Positions 37,501-49,600 of a stretch of DNA of 64,000 nucleotides are shown here, one piece after another. Position numbers and translations under genes: made by a program. How positions within the stretch are numbered: position 1 is the first letter of the stretch; each line of letters starts with the position of its first letter. The stretch is from Hirudinaria manillensis (taxonomy: Eukaryota; Annelida; Clitellata; Hirudinida; Hirudinidae). The stretch is taken from NCBI GenBank assembly GCA_034509925.1, contig CM067526.1, forward strand, positions 5,909,001 through 5,973,000, in the 5' to 3' direction. A model generated the notes under the pieces. That model saw only the letters and a program-made list of their open reading frames with translations. It ran no database searches and was not told where the DNA came from.

Positions 37501-40500
37501 CTGGCCATAGAACCGTTTCTTTGATTTTTCCAACTGACGAGGAACAAAATTTTAGTGACGGCCGTGATTTTGGATGCTTTCCTCTGTTGCTGATGTTTAG
37601 AAATTCATGGAATCACAAGAACACGTTTCGATGATGTTGCTGTTATTAATTATGTTATTAATCCGATTTATGTGATCATCATTTGGATGATGATGATGAT
37701 GATGATGATGAATAAGTAGCAGAAGTTTTTGTTCACTTTATTTTGCAAATGTTATTTTGCTTTCCTTTGATTTCATGGCCCAAGTATTCTCAGAAATTAT
37801 GTCTAAGTAATAACTTAGTAACCATCTTTTTCATTTTTATTCCGTTTGCTTGGTTCCAAGGAACTGTAAACATTTATTTCTTACCCAACTCGAAGCACTT
37901 ATCATCATCGTCGTCGTCATCACCACCAATCATCATCAACACCACCACCACCATCATCATCACTGCCATCTCTAGTTATGAGACGATGGGCTCCAGCAAG
38001 ACGGCCGAGAAGGTAACGGTACAGAATAAGTTTGTGAACACCATACTCTTCGTTGAGGAATATTTGTGCAACGTTGTTGGATCTTCTTGGACGTTTGCAG
38101 ACAAGGAACAAAACAAGCTAACATTTCAAGTCAGTTAATTTTGAAACAATTAATTAACATTTTTTTCATTTCCAAGTGAACATCTTTATTTTTTTAAAGA
38201 AGAAAATAATAGATGATGTGATTTATTGTATTGGTGACGTATTGTTTTGTATTGTATTGTTTTTGCATCTAATGTTAGAGGACCTTCTGCAGAGATTTTA
38301 TAATGATATTTGTTTAAATCGATTCATGCAGGTCGTGAAATTGGCACGCCATCTCATCTACTTTGGTTTCTACAGCTTCAGCGAACTGCTACGACTCACG
38401 AAAACTTTGCTGGGCATCCTGGATTGTGCCCCTGAGAAGGCAAAAGCTGAAGATGCAGCCAATCTACCTGTTGTTGGTGAGTAACTCATCGATGCGTTGT
38501 TATCAGATGCATCGTGAAGGTGCATGAATGATTGATTAATAAGATTCAGGGAATTATGTTTTCATTAACATCAATTTCATTGAAGTTTTAATTATCTGTA
38601 TGAATTGATTAGGAATAAACCCATCTCAATTGGTACACAGGTGTGTGTGTGTGTGTGTGTGTGTGTGTTTAATACTTAATTTTATTATTTTCTTTTAACA
38701 TGCTCATCAGAACCTCCAATTGAGGATATTGATGACTGCCAAGGTCCTATTACGCCTGATGTCATAATTCGTTGTCGTTGATCATTATTTAACGAGATAT
38801 TAGGTTGTGTTTCTGATTGTTTACGTTCATTTTCAAAGTTTTGTTCAAATCTTTATTTAATGAATATTTTTGGTTAAATTATTTATTTTATTCTACTTTA
38901 GAAGCATTTTTTTCTTGGCACTTTGAATTTATATTCAAATGAATGCTTTTTTTTTTACCTTTTTGATCAAATGGACAATGGAGGATCGTGTTATGAAACG
39001 ACGTGACACGTGACTTTAATTTTCTCATCGAGTCATTTCATTACACTGATTGCATTGATAATAATTAATGCTAATAATGGTATTTGTTAAATTATTAAAT
39101 TATTAAATTGTTCATTTGAAGCTGAGAAAACCAAGAGCGAAGTTGCTGAAGATATGTTGGTCATGGAAACAAAATTGAAAATAATTGAAATATTACAGGT
39201 GAGTGTCACTTCAGGTGGACGATTAATGTCGCGACGACGCTCGGATCGTCGTTAGCACGACGCCCGTCGATCTTTAAAAGTGCGCACCTGACCCGACTAA
39301 AGTGGTACTTAAAACTACTTTCAGTTCATAATGAACGTCAGACTGGACTATCGAATATCCAGTCTCCTTTCCATATTCAAAAAGGAATTCGACCAATACA
39401 TGAGTGCCTCCACTGAAGAAGGTGATAAAGCTTTTGTCAATACGTCTTCCTATCGTCGGTCATGATAATTGATTTATCATATCAATAATACTTACAACCA
39501 TGTAATCGATTAATATAAATTAATTAATACAAAGGATTATTTCTGTCCGTACATCATTTCAGGATTGGATTTGGAAGTCATTGGAATGCAGGCTGAAAAT
39601 ATTTTTGATGGATCGTGAGTGTCCTCAATGTTCATTTCATCAACATTATCATGACCTTTGCTCTTAAAGATGATTTGTTTGGTATTATTGTGATGTGATG
39701 ATGTTAATATTATTGTTAGATGAGAGGATGGATGGTTGGATTATACAATTATAATTAAAAATTTATAATATGATGTATAATTTAATAACTAATGCATAGA
39801 AAAGTAGTTGAATAATTTCAATTGAGGTAGATCACTGATCACCTTCCTCAAAACCGATGTATGTCATATCATATGCATATCATATCATATGCATATCATA
39901 TCACTCTCTCAAGCTGAGACGCATCCAAAACTCTCAACTCATAACTCACCACATGCAGGAATGCTTCCTTTCTGTAAAATCAATTATATTAATCTTTTTA
40001 TATTTATCAATTATATAATATTTGAATGGAGTTTCACTCGACCAATGATTTAGGCACGAATCGATGGAATTGGACTTGGACGGTCAGGGAGGCAAGTTGT
40101 TCCTGAGGGTTCTGCTCAACCTGATCATGCACAACTACCCTCAGCTGGTCTCGGGCTCGCTTCAGTTGCTCTTCAGGCATTTCAGTCAGAGACAGGAAGT
40201 CGTTCAGGCCTTCAAACAGGTTCTGTTTTTACCTGTTGATGTGATTGTATGTGTTCGTTGGATGTTTGTGGCTTTTTTTAAATGGAAACCATCCATTCAC
40301 CTCCTTGTGGTTCAGTAACAATTCAATAACAATTCAGCTTTTTAAGCGATCAATTCATATTGTCTGTTTGCATTTGCTCATAAACCTTGTCAACGGACTA
40401 GCTTCTTTCGTTCAGGTTCAACTCCTGGTGTCGGACAGCGACGTTGAAAATTACAAGCAAATCAAGTCAGACCTCGATGAACTCAGGTTGTTGGTGGAAA

Positions 40501-40606
40501 AGTCAGAGTTGTGGGTCTACAAGAAGAAGAGCAGTGAGGGAAGTGGAAAAGAAAAGAAGGGAGAGACAAAGATGGTGAACTACGTTGATATTGATGATAA
40601 TGATGG

Positions 40607-40637
<31 letters not shown>

Positions 40638-43600
40638 GGTGATGATGACGACAAGGATGAAGATGTCGTTGATGATAATAGTAATAATGATGTCTGTAGT
40701 GTCGATATGTTTTACTACATAGTTCACCAAACTTTATCCAGGATGTTCCCAGTGTGAATGATCTTTCAGGGTCACCAATTGACCTCAACTTGGGTCCTCA
40801 GATCAATGACCTTGCAGTGCAAAACTACAAAACAATCAAGGACATCTTAATAAGGTGAAACTTTGTTTGAAATTATTTTCATTTATAATATGTTTTAAAG
40901 TACAACTCATTTAAAACATCATAAGGACTGTTTATTGCTTAATAAAATCTCAGACTCTCAAAGCTGTGTGTCCTGGGCAAGAAAGCCAGGAAGCACGAAC
41001 AGAGATTATTGAGGAACATGGGAGCATGCTCCGTTGTGCTGGAACTGCTGCAGATTCCTTACTCTAAGGTGGAATATTTAATTTATTATTTATACATTTC
41101 ATATGTTAATTACTTTTACTTTACTATAGTTATCTTTTTAATTAATCACTTTACAAATTTCTGATCACATTTTGATTCATTCCTTGCCTCGTTGAAATAC
41201 AGAAAGATGACACGAGGATGCACGAGATCATGAGACTCGCGCACGACTTTCTTCAAAACTTTTGCCTTCAAAACCAATCCAACCAAATGCTGCTCCATCA
41301 AAGCCTCAATCTTTTCCTTATTCCAGGGGTTGGTGATTGAAGTGAATTGTTTCTAATAGAGAAGAATTACATAAACTTAATGGAATGCATTGCTAATGAA
41401 CTCTATTTGAACCTATCGATTGACAAGTTTCTCGTCTCGTAGCTGTTGGAGGTGGAAACGTGCCGAGCCATCTTCCAGGACAACGTTCAGCTGTGCAACG
41501 AGGTCTCGGAAAAGGTCGTGCAACACGTCATCCACTGCATCGAGACGGACGGACGGAGGATGGAATACCTGAAATTCCTTCAGACTCTCATCAAAGCAGA
41601 TGGAAACTTTATCAGGAAGTGTCAGGATCTTGTCATGTCCGAGGTTTGTCCATGAGTGATGCAAAGGGGAAGTTGAAAATGGTTCCATCTGCCAATAATT
41701 TTTATGGTGATCGTTATTTGCCAAACCACTTTTGGCTGGCTGGAAATATAATCTCTTTTATTTGGTTAATAACTTTCAAAATAACGAAATAGTTAGTTGA
41801 TATTCTCCAATAAATTATCATTACCACCATCACAGCTAGCAAATGCAGGGGACGACGTGCTGGTCTTCTACAGCGATAGAACTTCATTCCAGTCCTTGGT
41901 GGAGATGATGAGATCAGAGAGGGAGCGGAACGACCCCGGTGGTGCACTGACCTACCACATCCAGTTGGTCCAACTGCTCGCCTGTTGCACCGAGGGAAAG
42001 AACGTCTACACCGAGATAAAGTGCCACTCTTTTCTTCCTTTGGACGACATCGTCAGAGTCGTCACTCATCCCGATTCCATACCGGAGGCGAGTGCTTCGG
42101 CGATTCTCGTTCTCGACACGATCTCTCCATCCCTCTTATTATCATCCTCATCATCATCATCGTCGACGTCGTCATGCGAGTTACTTGTAATTAAATTTAC
42201 ATATAATTACTTAGGTGAAAGCTGCCTACATCAATTTCCTGAATCACTGCTACATCGACACGGAGGTCGAGATGAAGGAGATCTACAGCAGTTCACACAT
42301 GTGGAACCTCTTTGAAAATTTCCTTGTCGACATGGCCGTGGTCGGTAGATTAGCCAAACGAATAATTTCTTTGATCAGAAATCATGGGTTGTGACTCGCA
42401 AGAACTTTGACTTTCAAAACATGTTTGGGTTGAAAGTAATTCTGAAAGAATAATTATGTTAATAATTATGTTTACGATCTCAGTGATGAGATGGACGATC
42501 ATCCAGGTGTGTCGTTGCAGGTCAGCAATGCCACTCACGACACCAAGCACTCGGACAAGAATCTCCAGGACTACGTGACGTCCGTCATGATGAACATCAT
42601 TTCAACTTTCTTCAGCTCCCCATTTGCAGAACAAAGCAGTATGGTCCAGGTGACTTGCATCCTTTGCAACTTTGTACTTTTTGCTTGAGGTATTGCATTA
42701 ATGCATGTTATTGTATTACACTGCATTAATGCATATTATTGTATTACTTATTGACCTCTTTGAATGCTTGTTAAGCTGATTGATCTTAAGTTCCCTTTGA
42801 TGTTGCTCTTGTAAGGAAATGTTAAGCGCAGATGACATTCAGACAGATCTTACTGATTATTTAAATTGTAATTATTTAACAAATAAAAATATTTAATTCA
42901 ATTCCAATGATGTGACATGTTAACAAAGATGATGGTAATGATCATCACATCTCCTCATATCAGTCTCAGCAGCCGATGTTCATCAAGTTACTTCAGGGCG
43001 TGTATCGTGTGGCGATGTGCAAGTGGTTGAGCGGTCAGCAGAAGTTCCACGTTGAGTCGTGCATCAGAACCCTGTGGGACATTGGTCGGTAAATTAGTTC
43101 GTTAAAAGCAACAAATAATTAAAATCAATGATTCGAGTGAAATTTAAATAACGTGCATATAAATTTGAACTCCTGACCTTAGCAAAGAGCAGAGCAATTG
43201 TTGTCCCTCTCGACCTTGAATCACAGTTGATGGCTTTCTTCAACAAGGCACAAATACTCATGAAACACTCGAGAGCATGGCTGACTGCAGGCAAGTTCAG
43301 GGCAGATTCAACTGCTCCTAGCCAAGACTTCAGGAACATCATTGAAGCCTTGCAGGTCACTTTTTACCAGTAACGTGTGCACTGAGACCAGTGTATTGTT
43401 TGTTCTCTTTATAGCATTAGCTTATTTTTTTTTAAATTACTTATATATTTATGATATGCATTACCATCTTTAACAAGTTGGTTAAACGATAATTACTAAT
43501 TAATTCAGGACATTGTGATCCTCCTGGAAGATCAATTGAAACCCTTGATACAAGCGGAACTCTCGGTCCTCGTGGACGTCCTTCACCAACCCGAGAACAT

Positions 43601-46600
43601 TTTTCCGCCCAACACGGAGGCGAGAAGGAAGTGCGAAAGTGGTGGATTCATATCCAAGTAAGACTTTGGTGGATTGGAAAAGAAAATCTAAACTTTGAAG
43701 CTGCAAGGATGATGAGTTAATTGGGTGATAGGAAAGATTGGATCGATCATATCGATCAAATTGATCATCACTTAGGTTAATGATTTCAATTAACCAACAG
43801 ATTGATTCAACATGCTGGGAAATTGCTGGAAGAAAAAGAGGAGAAGCTGTGCATAAAGCTTCTGCAGACTTTGAAGGAGATGATGACATTGGAACCAGAT
43901 ACCTTTGTGAAGGTTGTCTTCCTATTGATATTATCACATTTTTAAGAGTTCTTTACTTTGTGAATAATAAGACTGATGCTCTGTAATTATTTAAAAGCTT
44001 ACTTTATTAATTCTTACAAAACAATCATCAGCCCTCATTAAAGCTGAAAGTTTTTTTCATTGTTAACACATATATTAGTTAGTTAATTAATTTACTTATT
44101 TATTTAACTTCAAGTCCATATCCTGTATTGAGTATATAATAAATTAATTAATTAATTAACTTATTTATTTAACTTCAAGTCCATATCCTGTATTGAGTAT
44201 ATAATTGAATTTTGTTCGAAGGTGGATTTGAAAAGTTTAAGCAAAAAGGAGTTGGATGATAAGAAAAGGGTTAGTGAAATATATTGATATTTGTATGCAT
44301 GGTGTCTTTTCATAAATAGGCTGATTAAAATGATAACAGATAATGATAATTTTAATGGCTGATGGGCATTCTCTCCATCACAGGGAGAAACATTGAGGGT
44401 GAAGTTGCTGACCTGCTATTATGGAAAGCTTCCAAAAAGTTCAAAAGCTGTAAACACGTCGAGTCAGGAGACTGACAAGGGTTCCATGTTCATTAGGAGG
44501 GCTAACATGACCTTGCACGATGTCCAGGTAATGATGATTGTCAATTTAATCAGTGTGATTTCTATTGTCAATGTCTAACTTTCTTTTCAGTGCCACTTGG
44601 ATTGCCACGGTGCAACAGAACTTGTGATTGACCTTATAATTAGGAATTTCTCAAACAGGACATTCCAGGAAACGATAGAACTCGCCATTGCTCTTTTGGA
44701 TGGAGGGAATGAAGTCATCCAGGTGAGCGAGAGAACATTCGAGGGTTGGGAAAACATAAAATGCACTGAAATGTAAGTTGCTTCGACATCCGTAATAGAA
44801 ATCATTCCATGATCGACTGACCTACGAGAAGAATTCCGAACGATTCTTCAAAGTGCTCAACGACAGGATGAGAGACGCTCAGACGGAGATCAGGGCCACC
44901 CTGTCCGTGACCGCTGCCGACTCTATCACGACCAAAACCAACGAAACTTCGGCAGAGGAGGCCAACAAGAAAAAAGGTAAAAATTCTAAAAGGACGTACT
45001 TTTGCCACGAGCCGACTTGTTGACCCGTCATCATTTTACCAGCTAAACTCGTCACCGGAAAGTTCACCAGCGAACTCCAGGATCACCTGGAAGATGCTGC
45101 CTCCACCACTCGAAAGGCGTACACCCAGCTCCAGCACCTGAGACACCTGGAGAAGGGCAGCGACGGAGTCGTTCAGATGGCCGTACAGGTGCGCACGTCG
45201 TCTCACCACTCGACCGCTTCCGACGACTCGCAGGACGACCAGGGAGTCTCGGGCGGAAGTCCCGGAGGCGGAGGAGGAGGAGGAGGTGACGACAAGAACA
45301 GGTTGCCTGCCGAAGTGGCGATGATGCTCCCCATACTCAGGTATGTGAGTTCAATCGATTGATGAGAAAATGAGGCTGTGATGTCTTCAAATGTTTTGGA
45401 TGAGTTGTTGTTGTTGTTGAGAAGTCAACAGATGAGTATTTGTTGTGGTGCATTCATTGAAGCGATGATTGAAGCGGTGCATTTGCATTGAAGTGATGAA
45501 TTACGCCTGCCATCTGTTGTGCTGTGCAGTGATTAATCATATTTGAGTAGATATTTTTCACGCTGTGATTGCTTTATTAATTGTAACATTTAAACCAGGT
45601 TTCTCCAACTTCTCTGTGAAAATCATAATCTAGAACTTCAGGTTTGCATTATTTATTTATAAATTTATTTTATAAATTCTTCCACTTATCTAGTTATCCA
45701 ATTATTTACTTTTTATCAATCTGTATCTTCCTGCACAGAATTATCTGAGGAGCCAAAACAACAAGACCAACTACAACCTGGTTTGCGAGACCCTGCAGTT
45801 TCTCGACTGCATCTGTGGCAGCACTTCGGGGGGCCTGGGTCTCCTTGGCCTCTACATCAACAAGAACAACGTTAGCCTCATCAATCAAACTCTCCAGACA
45901 CTCACTGAATACTGTCAAGGACCATGTCACGTCAATCAGGTGGGTTGCTGCGAAGGGTGACGGCAATGACAGGCCTATTGGACATCTCTTAATGTTCCAT
46001 TTTATTGTTGGATGCTAACAATAACAAAAATAAATGAAGGCAAACAATGATTGAGTCTCAAATAGAAATGTCTGAGTGAAAAGATTTGCATTGCAATGTT
46101 TTGCAACTTTCAGTTTGAATGTTATTATTCCAATTCTCGAACATTGTTATTCTGATTCGGTGCATTCATTATGCAGAGTGCTATAGCAAAGCACGAGAGC
46201 AACGGCATAGAGATAATCATATCCCTCATCTCCAGCGACATCAGCCCTCTTGGGAAGTACCACATGGATCTTGTCCTGGAATTGAAGGTTGCTTGAGACA
46301 AGTGTTTGTTTCATAAAAATGTTTGGACTTGGCTGTCTAAGCTGAGCTGAGCCTGGACATTTGTTCATCTATTATTAGATGTAAACAAAAACATCTACCA
46401 TGAATCATCATATCACACGTGATTAGTAATCATTAATCTTAACAATAACATCTTCACAAATTATTATAAAGGACAATGCTTCAAAACTTCTATTGGCCAT
46501 TATGGAAAGTCGCCATGACAACGAGTACGCAGAGAGGATCCTCTACAGCATGAACCCCAAACAGCTGGTAACCGCACGATTAAACAATATAAATTCTCTA

Positions 46601-49600
46601 TTAATTAATTCTCTAATTAATATTCATGACCTTTTGTTTACCATCTCCAGGTGGACGTGATCCAACAGGCCTACGAGCAGTTTGAAACGTTAGAGGAACT
46701 CTCGAACAGGAACCAATCGAATGCGAGCGTCGAGGAAATGGTGGACGAGGAATTCAAGATCAGGTCGCGTGACGTCGGTCACAACATTTACATTCTCGCT
46801 CACCAGGTGAGATCCGTGACACGAGGAGTCGTTAAATCTGATTTGATGCTCCTTTTGGAGTAAAAAATATTTTTTTTCGTGTAATGTTGACTGCTACGCC
46901 CTATCTCATTGTTGCTCCTCGGACGTTCGTTTTAGCTCTCGAAGCACAACAAGGAGTTGACGGACATGTTGAAACCGTCGGAGAGTGCGGGGGCGACCAC
47001 CTTCGCCACCATCACGACCTCGTTCATTACCTCCGGGAACTCGGGCCAGGCTTCTCCCCCGGGCCTGCCGTCCTCCGCCTCTTCGGACTCGGCGGCTCTG
47101 GATTACTACTCCACTCACACGGCGCAGATCGAAATCGTCCGACCGGACCGTGCCATGGAGCAGATCGTTTTCCCGATTCCCGAGATTTGCGAGTATTTGA
47201 CCAGCGAAACGAAGCACAAAGTCTACCTCACTGCAGAGAGAGACGACCAAGGCAGCAAGGTCAGTTTTCAAGATTCTGAGTCCTCAGGGGGTTGCAAGTT
47301 ATGCAGTCTTGGCAGAAAGTGGAAGTGGATGATGATGATGACTAAAGATGATGATTTTATTTCTTTTGCAAGGTCATGGATTTCTTTGAAAGATTTGATG
47401 ACCTTTTTTCTGAGATGAAATGGCAGAAAAAATTGAGAGGTAAAAACTTGATATTGATTTGATAATTTTGCCATTATTAACTCTGCTCTGATTATTAAAT
47501 CATTTCTTCATGTGAACGCAAAGTCTTGCTCAGTTAAAAAATTTTTGTCCCAAAGGTCATAGGTCGTAATGCAATAATTTATGATGAAAGACAATTAATT
47601 CAGTCATTTATAAAATTTTTCACTGTTTTCTCCTCTCATGTTTTTTACAGCAAATTTTCTCCTGTTTTGGATGAGCAGTCACATGAGCCATTGGGGCAAA
47701 GCTTCCTTCTACCTGGCCATACTCATCAACATACTCGTGGCTTGCTACTATCCATTCACCAGTGCCCCCAGAGGTTGGTTGCAAGGATGCCTGCAATGAT
47801 AATGTAATGTAATGATAACAATGATGATGTCACAAAGATGTAAGACGATAAGTTGTACTGTTTTTCAGAGCTTAATCATCGCCTTTCCATGATGCTATGG
47901 GCCGTGATGTTTGCATCTGCAGCCATCGTGATGACCCTACCTCGACCCGGCCTACTTCCGACGCTGGTCGTCTCGACCTTGTTCAGACTCATCTTCTCGG
48001 TCGGCATCGAACCGACTCTCATCATTCTCGGATTTCTGAACGTCAGTTTTTTTAATTTTGATTAAATTGATTTTAAACGTTATAATCTTTATTACTTTAT
48101 TCCTTATCTTCCCTTTTTTTAGATTTTTTTATTTATGAATAAATTAATATTTTATTATTTATTTGGTGTATAATGACATTTGGTGTATTTACCAACGATG
48201 TTAAAATTAATATTGACAATTAGGTAATGATTAATTCAGGTTTTGAATGCCATAATGTGCACGATCAGCGTCATGGGCAACAAGGGAACGTTCACGAAAC
48301 CGTGGCGCTACATCGTCGTGGACTTTGAGTTCCTCTACCACATGGGCTACCTCTCCGTCAGTCTGCTCGGTCTTTTCGTGCACGAGTTCTTCTACAGTCT
48401 CTTGGTGGGTGCTTCTTGGTGGCTTCGTTCGATCTTACGGCATGTTTTGTTACATTTCATTGCCAGTGCCATGTGCTGGCATCATTTTGACAGATGGATG
48501 TTACTGCAAACCAGGGCTAGCTTAGGATGTTCAGCTGTTGCATATGAATCTGATATGCATAAACTTTATTCTGTTCTCATTTATTGCACTTATTGATGAC
48601 TTAATTGATTTATGTGATTGCAGTTACTGGACCTGGTGTACAGGGAGGAAACGCTGTTGAATGTAATCAGGTCGGTGACGAAGAACGGTCGTTCCATCCT
48701 CCTGACGGCCGTCCTGGCCGTCATCCTCATCTACCTCTTCTCCATCGTCGGCTTCACGTTCTTCAGGGACGACTTCCTCATCGAAATCGAAACCTTGGAC
48801 TCGGACGACCCGAACGCGGCAGGGGAGACGAGTCTCGCTCGAAGTCGGTTTCTTCCTCGTTATGTTGTTGTTGTTGTCGTTCGTTCATGAATATTAATGA
48901 AGTCATTTAATCCTGCAGGTTTGATGGCCAACTTAACTAATGAATATTGTGTGCTTGAGTCTTGCAAAGGTTAAAATCTTATATGTTAATCATTTTTAAT
49001 CACATTTGAATACACTTTATAATAGCAATTTTGTAATAGTACATGTTTATAATTAATATTATTATTATTATGTTTCTAGCTGTCATCGATAATAATTTAT
49101 TTATTTACCATACTTTGTAAACTAGTGAAATGAAGCCTCATTATTGCACTTCGCTCTGTTCTCCTAAAATTCTTTAATACGCCAAATATTGTTCATTTAA
49201 AACTTTTTCAAAAACGAAGGAAACTCGTCCGACGGAAGCGAGGATTCGCGAGCAGTCGTCGACGGAGAAGATGCGGCGAAGGAAAGACATTGTGACTCTC
49301 TGATCATGTGCATCGTCACCACGTTGAACGAGGGTCTCAGGAATGGCGGAGGAATTGGAGACGTTCTGAGGAAGCCGAGCAGCAACGTGGGTGGTTGCAG
49401 TCGTACTTGGATGTTAAGATTTGATTGAAATTGATTGAAACCATTTGTTGGAATCATCATTGATTGAGGCATTACAAGTTGTTTGTGTTAACATGTTACA
49501 TATGGGTTTTGGAGAGTAACTATCATTGATTTCAAGAATTCATTTTATGGAGACCTTATACATATGTTTTTGTTGACTACAAAGTATTTTTGCATTTATT

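Larger units (their letters stand above)
36417..47259 (+). other. ITPR: ITPR exons 18-48: regulatory and coupling armadillo region
   Basis: Exons: 36417-36512, 36677-36832, 37976-38129, 38332-38476, 39122-39198, 39325-39421, 39563-39614, 40054-40219, 40416-40605 (or a later donor), 40770-40854, 40954-41068, 41203-41328, 41443-41643, 41836-42087, 42215-42340, 42521-42649, 42964-43084, 43183-43355, 43509-43657, 43801-43912, 44222-44269, 44384-44527, 44591-44722, 44799-44976, 45043-45340, 45599-45641, 45739-45939, 46177-46287, 46472-46567, 46651-46806, 46936-47259. This is the large alpha-solenoid with the RIH and RIH-associated homology regions. It links ligand binding to the pore. Exon 42 holds a Ser/Gly-rich linker ([13 protein letters not shown]) and exon 48 a Ser/Pro-rich insert; both are in places where ITPRs vary. 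Confidence 0.9.

Noticed and set aside
40606..40757. Asp-rich extension of ITPR exon 26 read to its stop codon
   Set aside because: A stop occurs before exon 27 and the ITPR homology resumes at 40770, so most of this stretch is intron.
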